Shown one piece after another: positions 36,564-46,900 of a DNA stretch of 64,000 nucleotides. Numbering within the stretch: the stretch's first letter is position 1; every line of letters begins with the position of its first letter. Position numbers and translations under genes: made by a program. The notes below the pieces were generated by a model. It did no database searches. It was not told the origin of the DNA and worked only from the letters and a program-made list of their open reading frames with translations. Origin of the DNA: Gymnogyps californianus (lineage: Eukaryota; Chordata; Aves; Accipitriformes; Cathartidae); assembly GCF_018139145.2 (NCBI RefSeq), contig NC_059471.1, positions 45,128,226 to 45,192,225 of the forward strand, read 5' to 3'.

Positions 36564-39500
36564 GTATGTTAATGATTATTGTATGAATTAAACACGCAAT
36601 GACATCCTACGAGCTTAGAAAGCTTAACTGTCAGTCATGTTAAAGGGTTACACTTTAAAGTACTGCAGGGCAATCTGAAGTGATAAGAATGTGCTTGCCA
36701 TCTCTTTGAAAAAAATTAACAGATTGGGTTCCAAGTGTTTCCAGAGTTGTGAACCGCAGCTCTGATAATACTGTTGATTTCTATAATATATCTGAGATAT
36801 CTCCAACATACTGGTCAGTGTATGTTAAATAGCCAAGGACAAAGCTTATGAAGAAGATGGACATAAATTTAATGTGCCTTGCTTGCAGTTTCTTCAGATA
36901 AAGGGAGGGATGTAACCATGGGCCTTCACAGTCTGCCGAAACATCAAAGCACTGCAAAAGTTTTACTTGTTTAAAATCACATTGCAAACGGCTACAGTTA
37001 ATGTGTGGAAGACGTTTATTGTAAACACAGTGCCTGTAGTGCAAAGATGTTCTTTTGAAAAAATACCAGTTCTGACCATGAAAGCAAAAGGCAATATACA
37101 GATTGTGAGTTTGCTACAGAAAAAGGGATATCTGAAATTGTAAGCATTTTCTTATTCTTTTTACCATCTTTTATCTCACCAGAAGTTACATCAGTGGATA
37201 TGTTCACCACATCTCCATGAAAGTTCTTTTCAGTCTTTAACTTTATAACCCTCTGCTTAGATTTATTTCAGATAATCACAGCATTTTTTAGATACTGTGC
37301 TTGAAGATTATTTTGTAAAACTGCTGGTTTTGTCAATCAATCTGCAGTATTTCTTCTGACTTTCACAAATGTCAAACATATTTGAACTCCTACATTTTCT
37401 TTAAAGTACAGGTTTTTAAGTAATGTTAAAAATAATTACTGTTATCTCACACTGCTCAGTAACTGATTCAACTTAAAAATAAATTCTATTTTTCATGCTT
37501 TGCTTAACATACATCTGCATCAGCCACAAATTATGTTCTTCTAGGTACTGAAGGCAGAGACTATAGGTTCTGCTGCCCATCCCAGTTGAGACATTCACTT
37601 ATGTTTGAAAAAGACTCCATGCACAAAGTTTATGCCCGTCCTCTAATCCAAGACTTAGTTACATATTCAAATTGAATGCGGTACGGTTCTCAAAAAGGGT
37701 AATGAATGGAAGGTTTAAAGAGCTCCCTCCCTGACGAGGTAATCTCAGTGGAGGTTTCTGGGCGAAGGGACCACAGTGCCACCAAAGCACAAGGCGGTGC
37801 CCAGCTGTTGCTCTAGCCCTGAGGCCAGGCAGCATCACGCAGCGGGAGATTTTCGAATGATTGATAGCGAGTGGAGCTTCAGTGCCTAATTGATGTTTAT
37901 ACCTTTTGGGAAAAAAATCCCCTGCTGTCAGTATTGTCGACAACCTGGCTCAAATTTCTCTCTTCACAACAATAGCAAAAATGCCGCTAGGTCCACCTGA
38001 AGGAATCCCGTCTGGCAGAAATGATGCATAGAAAACTCAGGCAGTCCCTCAGTGTGCCAGCAATGATCCAGTTTGACCTATCGACAATCCAGATTAAAGG
38101 CTGCAATGTCCTGCTAATGCATTGTTCTCTACAAAACATTTTCCTATGCTTTGTTGCTTAGAGTGACCACTCCTTTGCTGGTCTGCAAAGCCGGTATTGT
38201 GCTGCCGTGTATCAGCACTCGGCACCTTTGGAAGCTGTGCCTGTGGAAATCATTCTGAGGATCAATTACTCCCAGGAGAATTAATTCAGGATCTGATCCC
38301 GCCACGTCCTGCATGCTCTTGGCTCCCAACTTGGGAGATGCTCAGTGACAGGTAGAATTAGGAGACCTCAAGGCCGGCTCCTGGTCTCGCAAAAATCAAC
38401 TGCAGAACTTCAAATGCCTTGTGCAGTGAAGGATCAGAGTCTCCCTGGGAAGAAGAGGATACAAACGAGCAAACTTGTGATATCTTTGCACAAAAGATTG
38501 CTCAGTGCCACTGTGTAACATGAAAATTCACTGGAGATTTTCTTCAGGCTTACACACACAATAATTTTATACAGAGAATATTATAATGATGGCTAATAGT
38601 ATATCTCCAAAATACCATGTAAAATACATAATGCTGAGATCAATGGTGAGTAAAAGCACTGAAATGACAGCCTTTCAGTTCAAACAAAGCATAGGATTAA
38701 AATTCTGGTGGGTGAGTTGGGAAACAAAAATTGTCAGCTTCTGACTGATGTAGTCACTTCCCCGGCTGAGTGTCAGAATAGGTCAACAGAGCTTTCCTTT
38801 CACAATAGCTAGAAGTAAATGGAAACTTTGCTGTGTTCCAGCCTAGACGAGTAGCAAAAGAGACGTCCGCACTGTCATGTAGCTTTTATACTTGTTATAT
38901 GATACTCAGTGATATTAAATGACAGCTGGTAGGTTTTCAGCAAAGGAAAATACTCCTGTCCCTGAGGATGGCACCACCCCTTGCATGCTCGCACCTTAAA
39001 CCTTACCGTGCAGCAATGTAAAACACCGCAGCACCTCAAGGTTCAGCTCAGCCAAGCGTGGCAAGGTCAGTCAGCGGAGCAGGAGGGCAGAGGAGGAAGG
39101 CGGGGGTGGAGATGGCAGCCTGACCATAACCCGAGCGACTAGGGCTCAGTTTCTAATGGCAACAATCTCAAAGGCTTCTCTGTGCACAGCTTCATAATTA
39201 AGTGTCAAATAAAAGTGCTGTGCTGCGAACAGTGCATCCTCCCTTACAAATTCTGACTTCATCTTCAGACCTGGTAGTCTATTAAATAATTCAGTCTGAA
39301 AATTCCTAACACTTAAGCAGGGACTGTGAAATTAAGACATGGTCCGGGTCTCAATACTGTTTAACACAGTGATTTCCTTCACCAAGTATTGCGTGTGATC
39401 ACTGTGTTCCTACTACTTGGAACCACATCTCCATGTTAATACATTGCTAGAACATTTTCTAAACGCACGTCTAGCTTCATTGTAAATCTAAGACAAATTT

Positions 39501-40237
39501 GATCAGAATAATAGATTACAATCACAGGATCTGTGCATAGAAAGGTGTAAATGGAACAAAGGTCAAAAAAGAAGTGTGACGTCTTTTTACAACTTGCAGC
39601 AGACTTTTTCCCAAACATGAAAAATAATTCTTTTAAAAACAGGCTCTCAGTCACACCACAAATCTGCACCTAAGCAAGGGTACAGTAAAACTGAGTATTT
39701 TTAAAGGAAAGACAGAACTCGTATCTTAGTAGTGAACGAAAAAGTAATGCCCTAAAACATCGAAATGGCTATACACTATTCATCAGAATGCTTTCACGAC
39801 TACAATTAGTACAAACACATTTGCTGTGCTTCCAAACATCGGTGGGAACGTTGATATGTTTACATCAGTCTAACAGAGCTTTGTGTATTTTCCTTACAGC
39901 AAACTATTATTTTTAAAACAGTGTAGGAACAGGAAACAGGAAAGCAGACATCTGAAAAAAGGGTTGACCTACTATCTGGTTTATAGCTATCACTATTTTT
40001 GTGCATTTAGAGAGAATGATATATAATCTACGTTACAGTGAGATTTTAACATCTTTATGCACAACCATGTGATTTTCTGAATACGGGATTCCACCGTGTT
40101 ACAAATGCTACCAAAACTGTTCTGTGCATGCTCTGGACAAATATATTTCAGTGTTGGGTGGATTAGTGTACTAAACGAGGCGTGGTTCAGAGAGAGGTTA
40201 CAGCAGAGGTTACTTCTGCAATTTTAATTCCTCGCAG
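36564..40237. other. unique DNA without a recognisable gene
   Basis: AT-rich sequence in which I see no recognisable protein similarity. Moderately GC-richer patches occur at about 37720-37860 and 38940-39140. Nothing could be assigned. Confidence 0.55.
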
Positions 40238-40284
40238 TATAGGTGTAGCCGTGGTGCCCTATAGCACTGTATCCAGTTTCTCAG
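40238..40284 (+). other. candidate 47-nt exon, phase-compatible with 36340-36563
   Basis: Bounded by a T-rich acceptor ending in CGCAG (40233-40237) and a CAG/GTAACT donor (40285). If spliced after the exon-like block at 36340-36563, its first base completes the split codon and a frame of 15 further codons (IGVAVVPYSTVSSFS) stays open to the donor. Both the small size and the phase match (one in three by chance) make this weak evidence. No protein family is recognised. Confidence 0.15.
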
Positions 40285-40798
40285 GTAACTGCTCAGGTTT
40301 TTTTTCTGTTCCCCCTTTTCCTTTTGTGTGTATCTGTGTGCCTCTATGTGCGGTGGTAATGGAGGGAGGAGGGGAGGAAGAAAAGAGGGTTGGGCTCAGT
40401 ATGTCTTCCGTGACTCTTTAAAGATCTGAGGTTTCTCCAGAGCTAAAATAATATTTTTCCTTTCTTCTTGGGGAAAAGGACTAACATTAATTAAACAAGG
40501 CAGCTTTTCCCATTCAGCGAGAGGCGTTCACTAGGAGAGTTCTGGCTTCTGGCCACTGGGAAAAAGAAAAGGAAAAAAAATCACCAAACCACCTCATGTT
40601 GCTTCTAAATTAAGTACAGCTAATACTCTTAGTTTTGTTTTTGTTTTTTTTTAAATCGTCCCCCAACCCCAGGAGGCGGGCACTCCCCTACATCCCCGGT
40701 GACACCTGCTGGCGAGAGGGCAGCCCATGTGCCGCCGGCTTTCGTGCCACGACGGGCCCCTTCGCAGCGCCGAGCCCAGGGCCACCGCGCAGGAGCTC

Positions 40799-40858
40799 GC
40801 TTCTTCCCTCCCTCCCTCCCTCCCTCCCTCCCTCCCCTCCTTCCTTCCCTCCCTCCCG
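40799..40858 (+). repeat. (CCCT)n polypyrimidine tract in the CpG island
   Basis: About eight CCCT units (40806-40838) are followed by CCTT/CCCT variants. The minus strand is (GGGA)n with many G3 runs, able in principle to form a G-quadruplex; such tracts are frequent in promoters. Confidence 0.9.
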
Positions 40859-41147
40859 GGGGGAAGCGGCCTTCCCGCCCGGGGCGCGGGGCTTCAGCGA
40901 AACGCGCTAGGGCCGCCGCGCTGCGTTCCTTCCTTCCTCCCTCCCTCCAGCAGACGGGAGGGCGGCCGCTTCCCTAACTTCCTCTCCCGGCCGCTCGCCC
41001 GCGGCGCGACCCCTCGCCTCGCCCCGCCGAACATCTGCACCCCGGCACAAGAGCGACTTGTGTGCGCGGCCCCGCTGGCGGATGAAGCCCGCCTTTGTCC
41101 GCCCTCGCACCCCCGGCGCGGCGGAGAGGCGCCGCGCATATCAACGA

Positions 41148-41177
41148 CCCCTCCTCCTCCTCCTCCTCCTCCTCCCT
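41148..41177 (+). repeat. (TCC)n microsatellite in the CpG island
   Basis: Roughly eight or nine CTC/TCC units in a row. In frame they would encode a Ser, Leu or Pro run, or a Glu run on the minus strand, which explains the low-complexity frames here. Confidence 0.9.
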
Positions 41178-41247
41178 TCCCGCCTCCTCCCTCAGGCCCG
41201 CCCGGAGACCCCAGGCAGCCGTTGGGCCTGAGGCGGCCCGCCCGCGG

Positions 41248-41261
41248 GTTGCCCTGGCAAC
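41248..41261. promoter_or_regulatory. perfect X-box (RFX-factor binding site)
   Basis: GTTGCCCTGGCAAC fits the consensus GTTRCCNNRGYAAC at every constrained position, with two perfect 6-bp half-sites around a 2-bp spacer. RFX transcription factors bind this imperfect palindrome, and it is a hallmark of promoters of genes for cilia assembly and motility, normally close to the start site. Its position inside a CpG island supports function. The site is nearly symmetric and gives no transcription direction. The target gene is unknown from this window. Confidence 0.8.
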
Positions 41262-41570
41262 GGCGGGGCCTGCGGGGCGGCTTGCCGCCCTGCCCTGCCT
41301 GCCCAGCCCCGTCGGGAAGGGAAGCCCTGGGAGCACCCCCGCCACCACCACCACCCACCCCCCCCGATGAAACTAAATGTGCTCAGTGCCGTTCTCCGGT
41401 TCGCCTGTCGAAACCTGCAGCCCCAGCATCTGCGAGCTGTTCGCTTGAGCTCTCTGAAATCGGGGAAGGCTCAGGCGTCCCCTCCGCCCCGAGGCTGCGG
41501 CCCAGCCCCGGGGAAGGCAGCGGGGGCCAGGCAGCAGGCCGCTCCCTGCATGTGTCCATTTCTGTACCCG

Positions 41571-43499
41571 CTCTAGGTTAAAGCGATGAGAACCTTGCTG
41601 CCCCTTTCCCCAGCTGAATGCTGCTGAACGCCACTTCACTAATGCGACTGGAGGACTGACAGAAAAATCACATCTCCAGACGTTTTTGCACCACCTCGAT
41701 GCTCTTCCCCAGCTTACTCAGGTTAGCTGAGTGCCCTGCACGCGGAGTAAGGGACGAGCAGCAGAGTTGCTCTTTCAGCTGAAAACCGAGGGCGGCTGTC
41801 CTTGGGTGCCGATGATCCCAGGTTGAGCCCTTGCCAGTGACTCACTGTGTGTGGACATCTGCTCGGAGAGCTGCTGCACTCTCCGTTGAGAAGTCCTGGA
41901 GCTGGATTGCCATACTGAGGTTTTTCAGCTCCAGACACAGTGTATTTAGAAACAATTTTCTGCTGGAAAGAGTTAAATTGCCAGCTTTATACAGTTATAT
42001 AATATTTGCTGGGTTTTGTGTGGGGTTTTTTTTTTTCTCTCCTTTAAGATTTGTCATGACAGACCAAAAATAAAGCAGGAGGGAGCAGAAAAATATCTGG
42101 GCTGAACTCCACTTATGAACTGGATTCTCCACTCCCATGAGATCCTTTGTGGGATAGGTTTTGATTTGGTAAGCTAGTTAACATGAAATTGGAGAGAAAA
42201 ATAAAAGACTATAGGAGATTAAACAGTACTTTTTTTAAAAGCTGAAAGTCAGCAAAAATAAGACTTAGGCTAAATAGCATAAATTAATTTCTTTAGGAAT
42301 TGTGCTACTGTAAAAGCAATAAACAGTTTAGTCTAAGAGTGGGCTATTAACCCTTTGAAAGAATCGTGTTATGTACGTGCAGTCATAAATTAAAGTGAAG
42401 TCCTGACACTTGGAAGAGTGGCGTTGCTTTCCTGTGTGCTTTTATTGTATTTGTGACTTAGTGTATCATGTCATTTACATTACGTAATACATAAAGGACC
42501 CCAAAATACTAATTCTCTTAAGAGATTGCTGTTTGTTTAAATACGTGATCCTAAGCATTTACGGAGGGTGATACCGGCTAATCCTCACTGTCTGATTTCC
42601 TAAGTAAATGATTTCAGGGATCATTTGTATTCAAAAAAACTACTCTCAGCTGGCTTTCTGGTTGTACTTAGCAATGTATCCCTATTGTACTTCACAAGGT
42701 TGCTATCGTACAAAATGAATGAAAGACGGCAAAAGGCAAAGATTGAAGAAGGGCACTGGGAATTTTAAAAGACTTTCAGTTCTGCACTGCCATTTCTCTC
42801 ACCGTATTCTCTCCAACAGCTTAAACAACTGCTGTAGGTAAACCAAGTTGTGCAGGTGGAGCCAGTGTTTAGTAAGGCATGCTGCTTTAGTAAGGCACCC
42901 ATAAAACAAAGTGATCTTTGATGTTTGAATAAATGCAGTTGTTCTCACCACTTTCTTGGCCAACAACAGTATCTGAAGTGTAGCGTGGAGTATCCACCTA
43001 AGAGCTAAGCATATTTGAAAAAAAACACCGAGTAAGTATTCAGTCAGTATTCATGAAGCTGGGGTAGTCTTCCTTTGTGGAACAGGTACTTGTTAAAAGC
43101 ACGTCTTTTTGTCAAGCGAATCGTGACCTGCCATGCCTGTAATTTTTTTCCATGACGCTTTGTAAAAAGGGGATATTACCGTGGGGAGTAATAGGAATAT
43201 GTGTGGGTGTGGTGGGGAGGGGGAGCACTGCCTGGAGAAGAAGTTTCAGAGAAACTCAGAGAAGGTCCAGCCAGGATGCTGATGGGGTTGTAAGAGAAAC
43301 AGAAGTGAGAAAGAATCTAGAAGCCTTACCAGAGACCTACTGCTTATCCCCAACATTTCAAAATGGGGTTTTAAGTCTGAGAAATAAGTAAAAAAATGAA
43401 TTATCTATACTCTCTGGTTCCCAAGGTATTTGAGAGTGTCTTTAATGTTTCCACTCTAAAAGGGGGTTAGTTCTTTTCTCTGTACACTGCATTTCAAAG
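41571..43499. other. sequence flanking the CpG island, no exon recognised
   Basis: CpG density falls sharply after about 41600. Moderate GC persists to about 41940 and then AT-rich DNA resumes. A GTTAGC site near 41722 is a weak donor candidate. No downstream coding exon could be identified. Confidence 0.5.
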
Positions 43500-43960
43500 G
43501 CAGTCCCCTAGAGTGAAGTTCAGCTTTGGCTTCAAGCACAGAAATTTAGCTATGAGAATGTGAGTGAGGTATCTTAACTTTCCATTGCAGACAGTGGGGG
43601 TGGGATTCAGGTTCCTCCACGGGAGCCATTTGAACCTTGTGCTTTTGTACACTGAAAGGGGGCCTTCGGATACAGCACAATGTGACTTCTGGACAGACAA
43701 CTGGAGGGCAGGCAGGATTAGCCAGCACATCTTAAATGGCACAAGATGCCTATTTGGGCGACTGAAGTTAACCCAATACATTCAAAGGGTTTTGCACCCT
43801 AACCTAGGTACTTCCATTTGGTCAGCTGAGTAAGTCTGCATACTCCACTGGCTGCACTGACAAGACCTGTAATGGCCATGATAGTGACTTGGACACCTAG
43901 CTCACACCAAGGTGTCTGTGCTCCGGATCTTAAATTTGGGTGTTGAATCCTATCCCTGCG
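43500..43960 (+). repeat. copy of an unclassified interspersed repeat
   Basis: The landmarks ACAACTGGAGGGCAGGCAG (near 43697), CATCTTAAATGGCACAAGATGCC (near 43728; quoted as two words) and GGGCGACTGAA (near 43757) recur in the same order as GCAGTTGGAGGCCAGGCAG, CATTTCAAATGACAATAGACACC and AGGAGACTGAA at 51063-51135. A second partial unit may follow at about 43800-43960. No terminal repeats or coding frames were found. It could be LTR-derived or satellite-like. Confidence 0.55.
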
Positions 43961-46900
43961 GGCTTAATTTACTTGACTAAATGCTTGTGACCAGCATTGT
44001 TTGAGACAGCTGTACAGCACTGTCAGTTATCACATAGGACCTAAGGAAGACCTGCATCTTTTGGAGTGGCAGCCAGTCCATGCATTCAGCTTGTCTGAAG
44101 CTCTTTTTCTGCGAAAACTCACCTCTGAAAACTCAATTCTTCAAACGTTTTCTGAGAAAATACCTTTCTCTTTAAGTTTCCTTTTTTCTGCCCACAAAGA
44201 AGTTTTATATACAGCCTCAATCTTCTCTAGAAATTCAGAGCTGTCTAAGCCTAAGTATTAATGAAATAAAACAAGACCTTTCTTTTCCAGAATCTTTATT
44301 GCTATGGAAAGCAGACCCTTGTTAGATGGGAAAAAAGGGTGGGGAAGGGAACCTGGGTGCCATTTAAGAAACTGGAAAGTGTGAGTGGCTGAAAACTTGC
44401 TGTTCTGTGAAGTTAAAGGTTGATGAACACCTTTACAAGACAGAGGGCTGAAAGCATTCAACTTGAGTGATTTCGTTCAGGAAAGGACTGGAAGTGAAGA
44501 AGGGTAAAGGAAAACTGGTGTAATACATAGGTGAGTAACAGCAAAACCAAACAAGTATACAAACATTGGGAAGAAGTCCAGGAAAAATAACAAGCAAACA
44601 CGCTTTTCTAAGGTGGCAATGCAGAGAAAGAAAATCTGATACACATTGGACACATCTCTCAGAGATTACTCACTATTGAGCTTAACATTCATTTGAATAG
44701 AAGGGTGGGAGAAGACCCATCCCCAGTTGCAGAGATCCCCTACCACTTCTTTATTTCTGTTCCCTCAGAGAAACATTCTCACAGTTAGCTCCAGAATTTC
44801 TCTTATTCTTCCATCTTTTTTTCCTCTGAAAATGAAAAGACTTCCTCTGCCTTCAGAGGACTTTTTTATGTGACAGAAAGTCAGGTCATCTTTTTATTCT
44901 TTTCAATATTTTCGGAGAAGCTTGGCAGGCTTTAGAGATTCTTTAAGTTTTAGGACTGAGAGAGAAGCGACTCAACCTTATGCTCTTGTGCCAAGAGAGA
45001 ATGCACTTTTCCTGGTGAAATGTTTAAGCCAGCCACTTGAACATCCTCCAACCTTTTCACCTTTTCACATCAATATCAACTTGAAGTCACAGCTGCTATA
45101 GATACCATCACGGGGCTGAAGCCAATAAAAGAGTTAAAGCATCCACAGGAGGACTTAAGTGGAATTGCATTGCCTGAGCCTGGACTGATGATCCAAAAGC
45201 CAGCTGTTCCTCTGCTGCCTGGCTTGATTACATGCCTTCCTGGAGGACTGTGGAGTTCTTGAGACACTTACAGCCAAATTAAAGAACTCAATACCTTTCA
45301 TTTGTCTAAAGTAAGGGGAAGGTTGGGAAAGCAGGCTATGCTCCATCTACAAACGCTTGAGGGACTCAATCTGTTAGATATTTTTGGAGCATGCCTAATG
45401 GATTGGGCCTCACAAAAATGCAATGGATGCTTTCCCCTGAAACACAGCTGAAGAGGAGGCAGTAGTGCTTCCATGCCAAATACACATACGCGCCCGCATG
45501 CACACCAGATACAGCACCAAATTTTCAAGGCACTCTCACCCCCAGAAATGGGGAATGTAACACTCTTCTCAGCCTGAAAAACTCAATGGACATTGACTAC
45601 CTTTAACTCATTTAATATTAGAGTTCTGCTAGAAGCAAGGACCAAAGCCTACAAATGTCGCTTTCCTGCTGATCACCATAGCCTCTGGATTACAATGTCA
45701 TGATCTATCAATGTTCTCCCCTCCTTTACTGTACAGAGGGACAGAAAGTCCGCCCATCCTAGTTAGTTATGTGGCTGATTATTAGGACCCTTATTTGTCA
45801 GGGGGGAGATGTGAGCTGAACCATTTGCTGGGAGGACATGGAACCTGAACCTTCCAATTGAGGTGTGGACACTACACCTTATGTTAAAAGTGGGTGTTGG
45901 CACCACTTCTGGTTGCATTTTAACAACAGGAACAAAAAAGCATGAGTTCTGTTATGTTTCTTCAAGAAAAAATCAGGATATCGCGTCTTCAAAAGACAGA
46001 GGAACTTTTCTATAGTCCTGACTAATCTAAATTCTATGTAGGGATGGATGTAAGGTAGGCTCATGTTGTCAGTATTTCTTACTCTCTGGCTCTCAGTAGC
46101 TCCTCACTCAGTGTGCTGGCTGTTTGAGATCATCGGTGAGAGGTTCCTAAGGATTCCTGCCTGGGGAGTAGGAGCTTAACGTAGGTTTTGAGGGCAAAAG
46201 CATGGACATGCTGCTGCATGTAAGTATGAAGTGGCCAAACCACATTGTATCTACTCCTTCTTAAACTGTTTTTGTTAGAAATGTTGCCCTAGTTTTTCCT
46301 CTTCCAGCACATGCTTCTCTCCTTCAAATCAATGAAAGGAGATATTGCTTTGATCAGGCTTGATCATGTCATAGATGGCCAGTCATCTTTCATTGCCATG
46401 TGACTTTGTGATAAGCTTTAATCATGTTACAAGGTGGTCAGCTGTTTGGTTACCAGTCCTACTTGGGTGGGCTGGGCATGTCATGTGCATCCATCTGAAT
46501 AAGAAATTATCAAGGGATAACAATCCTCCACTGTTAGCCCTATATCAGTCCCAGCTGGAGGGGCACAGACCAACCTTGTAATCCAAATGTTTGCAGACAC
46601 ACAGAAAACAGAAGAAAAATATTTATCAATTGTCCACGGTTTACTTAAGTAATCACTTCAGCTGATACTGCTTTTGGAATTAGTAATAACCTGTAAAATT
46701 GTAGTATCTTTTCAACTGGTTAACTGTTGTTTTCTCTCTCTGAAGAATTTATCTTTCTGAAAATTTTCTACTGCACATTCTGAAATGGCATTTTCCCCTT
46801 TATTGTTATAGAAATTTGAATCTGAACTTAGCCAGACAGATCATCCCTCTGCATTTCAAATCCGACACCCCAGGGGCTTTATGTTTTCCCTGTGTCCATC

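Larger units (their letters stand above)
40665..41570. promoter_or_regulatory. CpG island, probable promoter of an unidentified gene
   Basis: About 900 bp of very GC-rich, CpG-dense DNA (runs such as GGGGCGCGGGG, GCCGCCGCG, GCGGCGCGACC) sits abruptly in AT-rich DNA. It carries SP1/KLF-type GGGCGG and CCGCCC boxes and a perfect X-box at 41248-41261. Plus-strand pyrimidine tracts are interspersed. Long frames through it (284 codons on plus, 154 on minus) translate to proline-, glycine- or arginine-rich low-complexity strings and are composition artefacts. Islands of this size in birds usually mark transcription start sites. I could not decide the direction: no first exon with a convincing donor was seen on either strand. 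Confidence 0.85.

Noticed and set aside
40894..41358. 154-codon minus-strand open frame, Gly/Arg-rich
   Set aside because: Same composition effect; no domain and no splice support.
41367..41576. Small frame starting near the X-box that resembles a mitochondrial presequence
   Set aside because: Basic, amphipathic start is suggestive, but there is no recognised family, no convincing donor or downstream exon, and the latter part is Pro/Gly-rich like the island itself.
40727..41581. 284-codon plus-strand open frame in the CpG island
   Set aside because: Translation is Pro/Ser/Arg low-complexity driven by GC-rich microsatellites; overlapping long frames exist in several other frames, which is typical of islands lacking stop codons.
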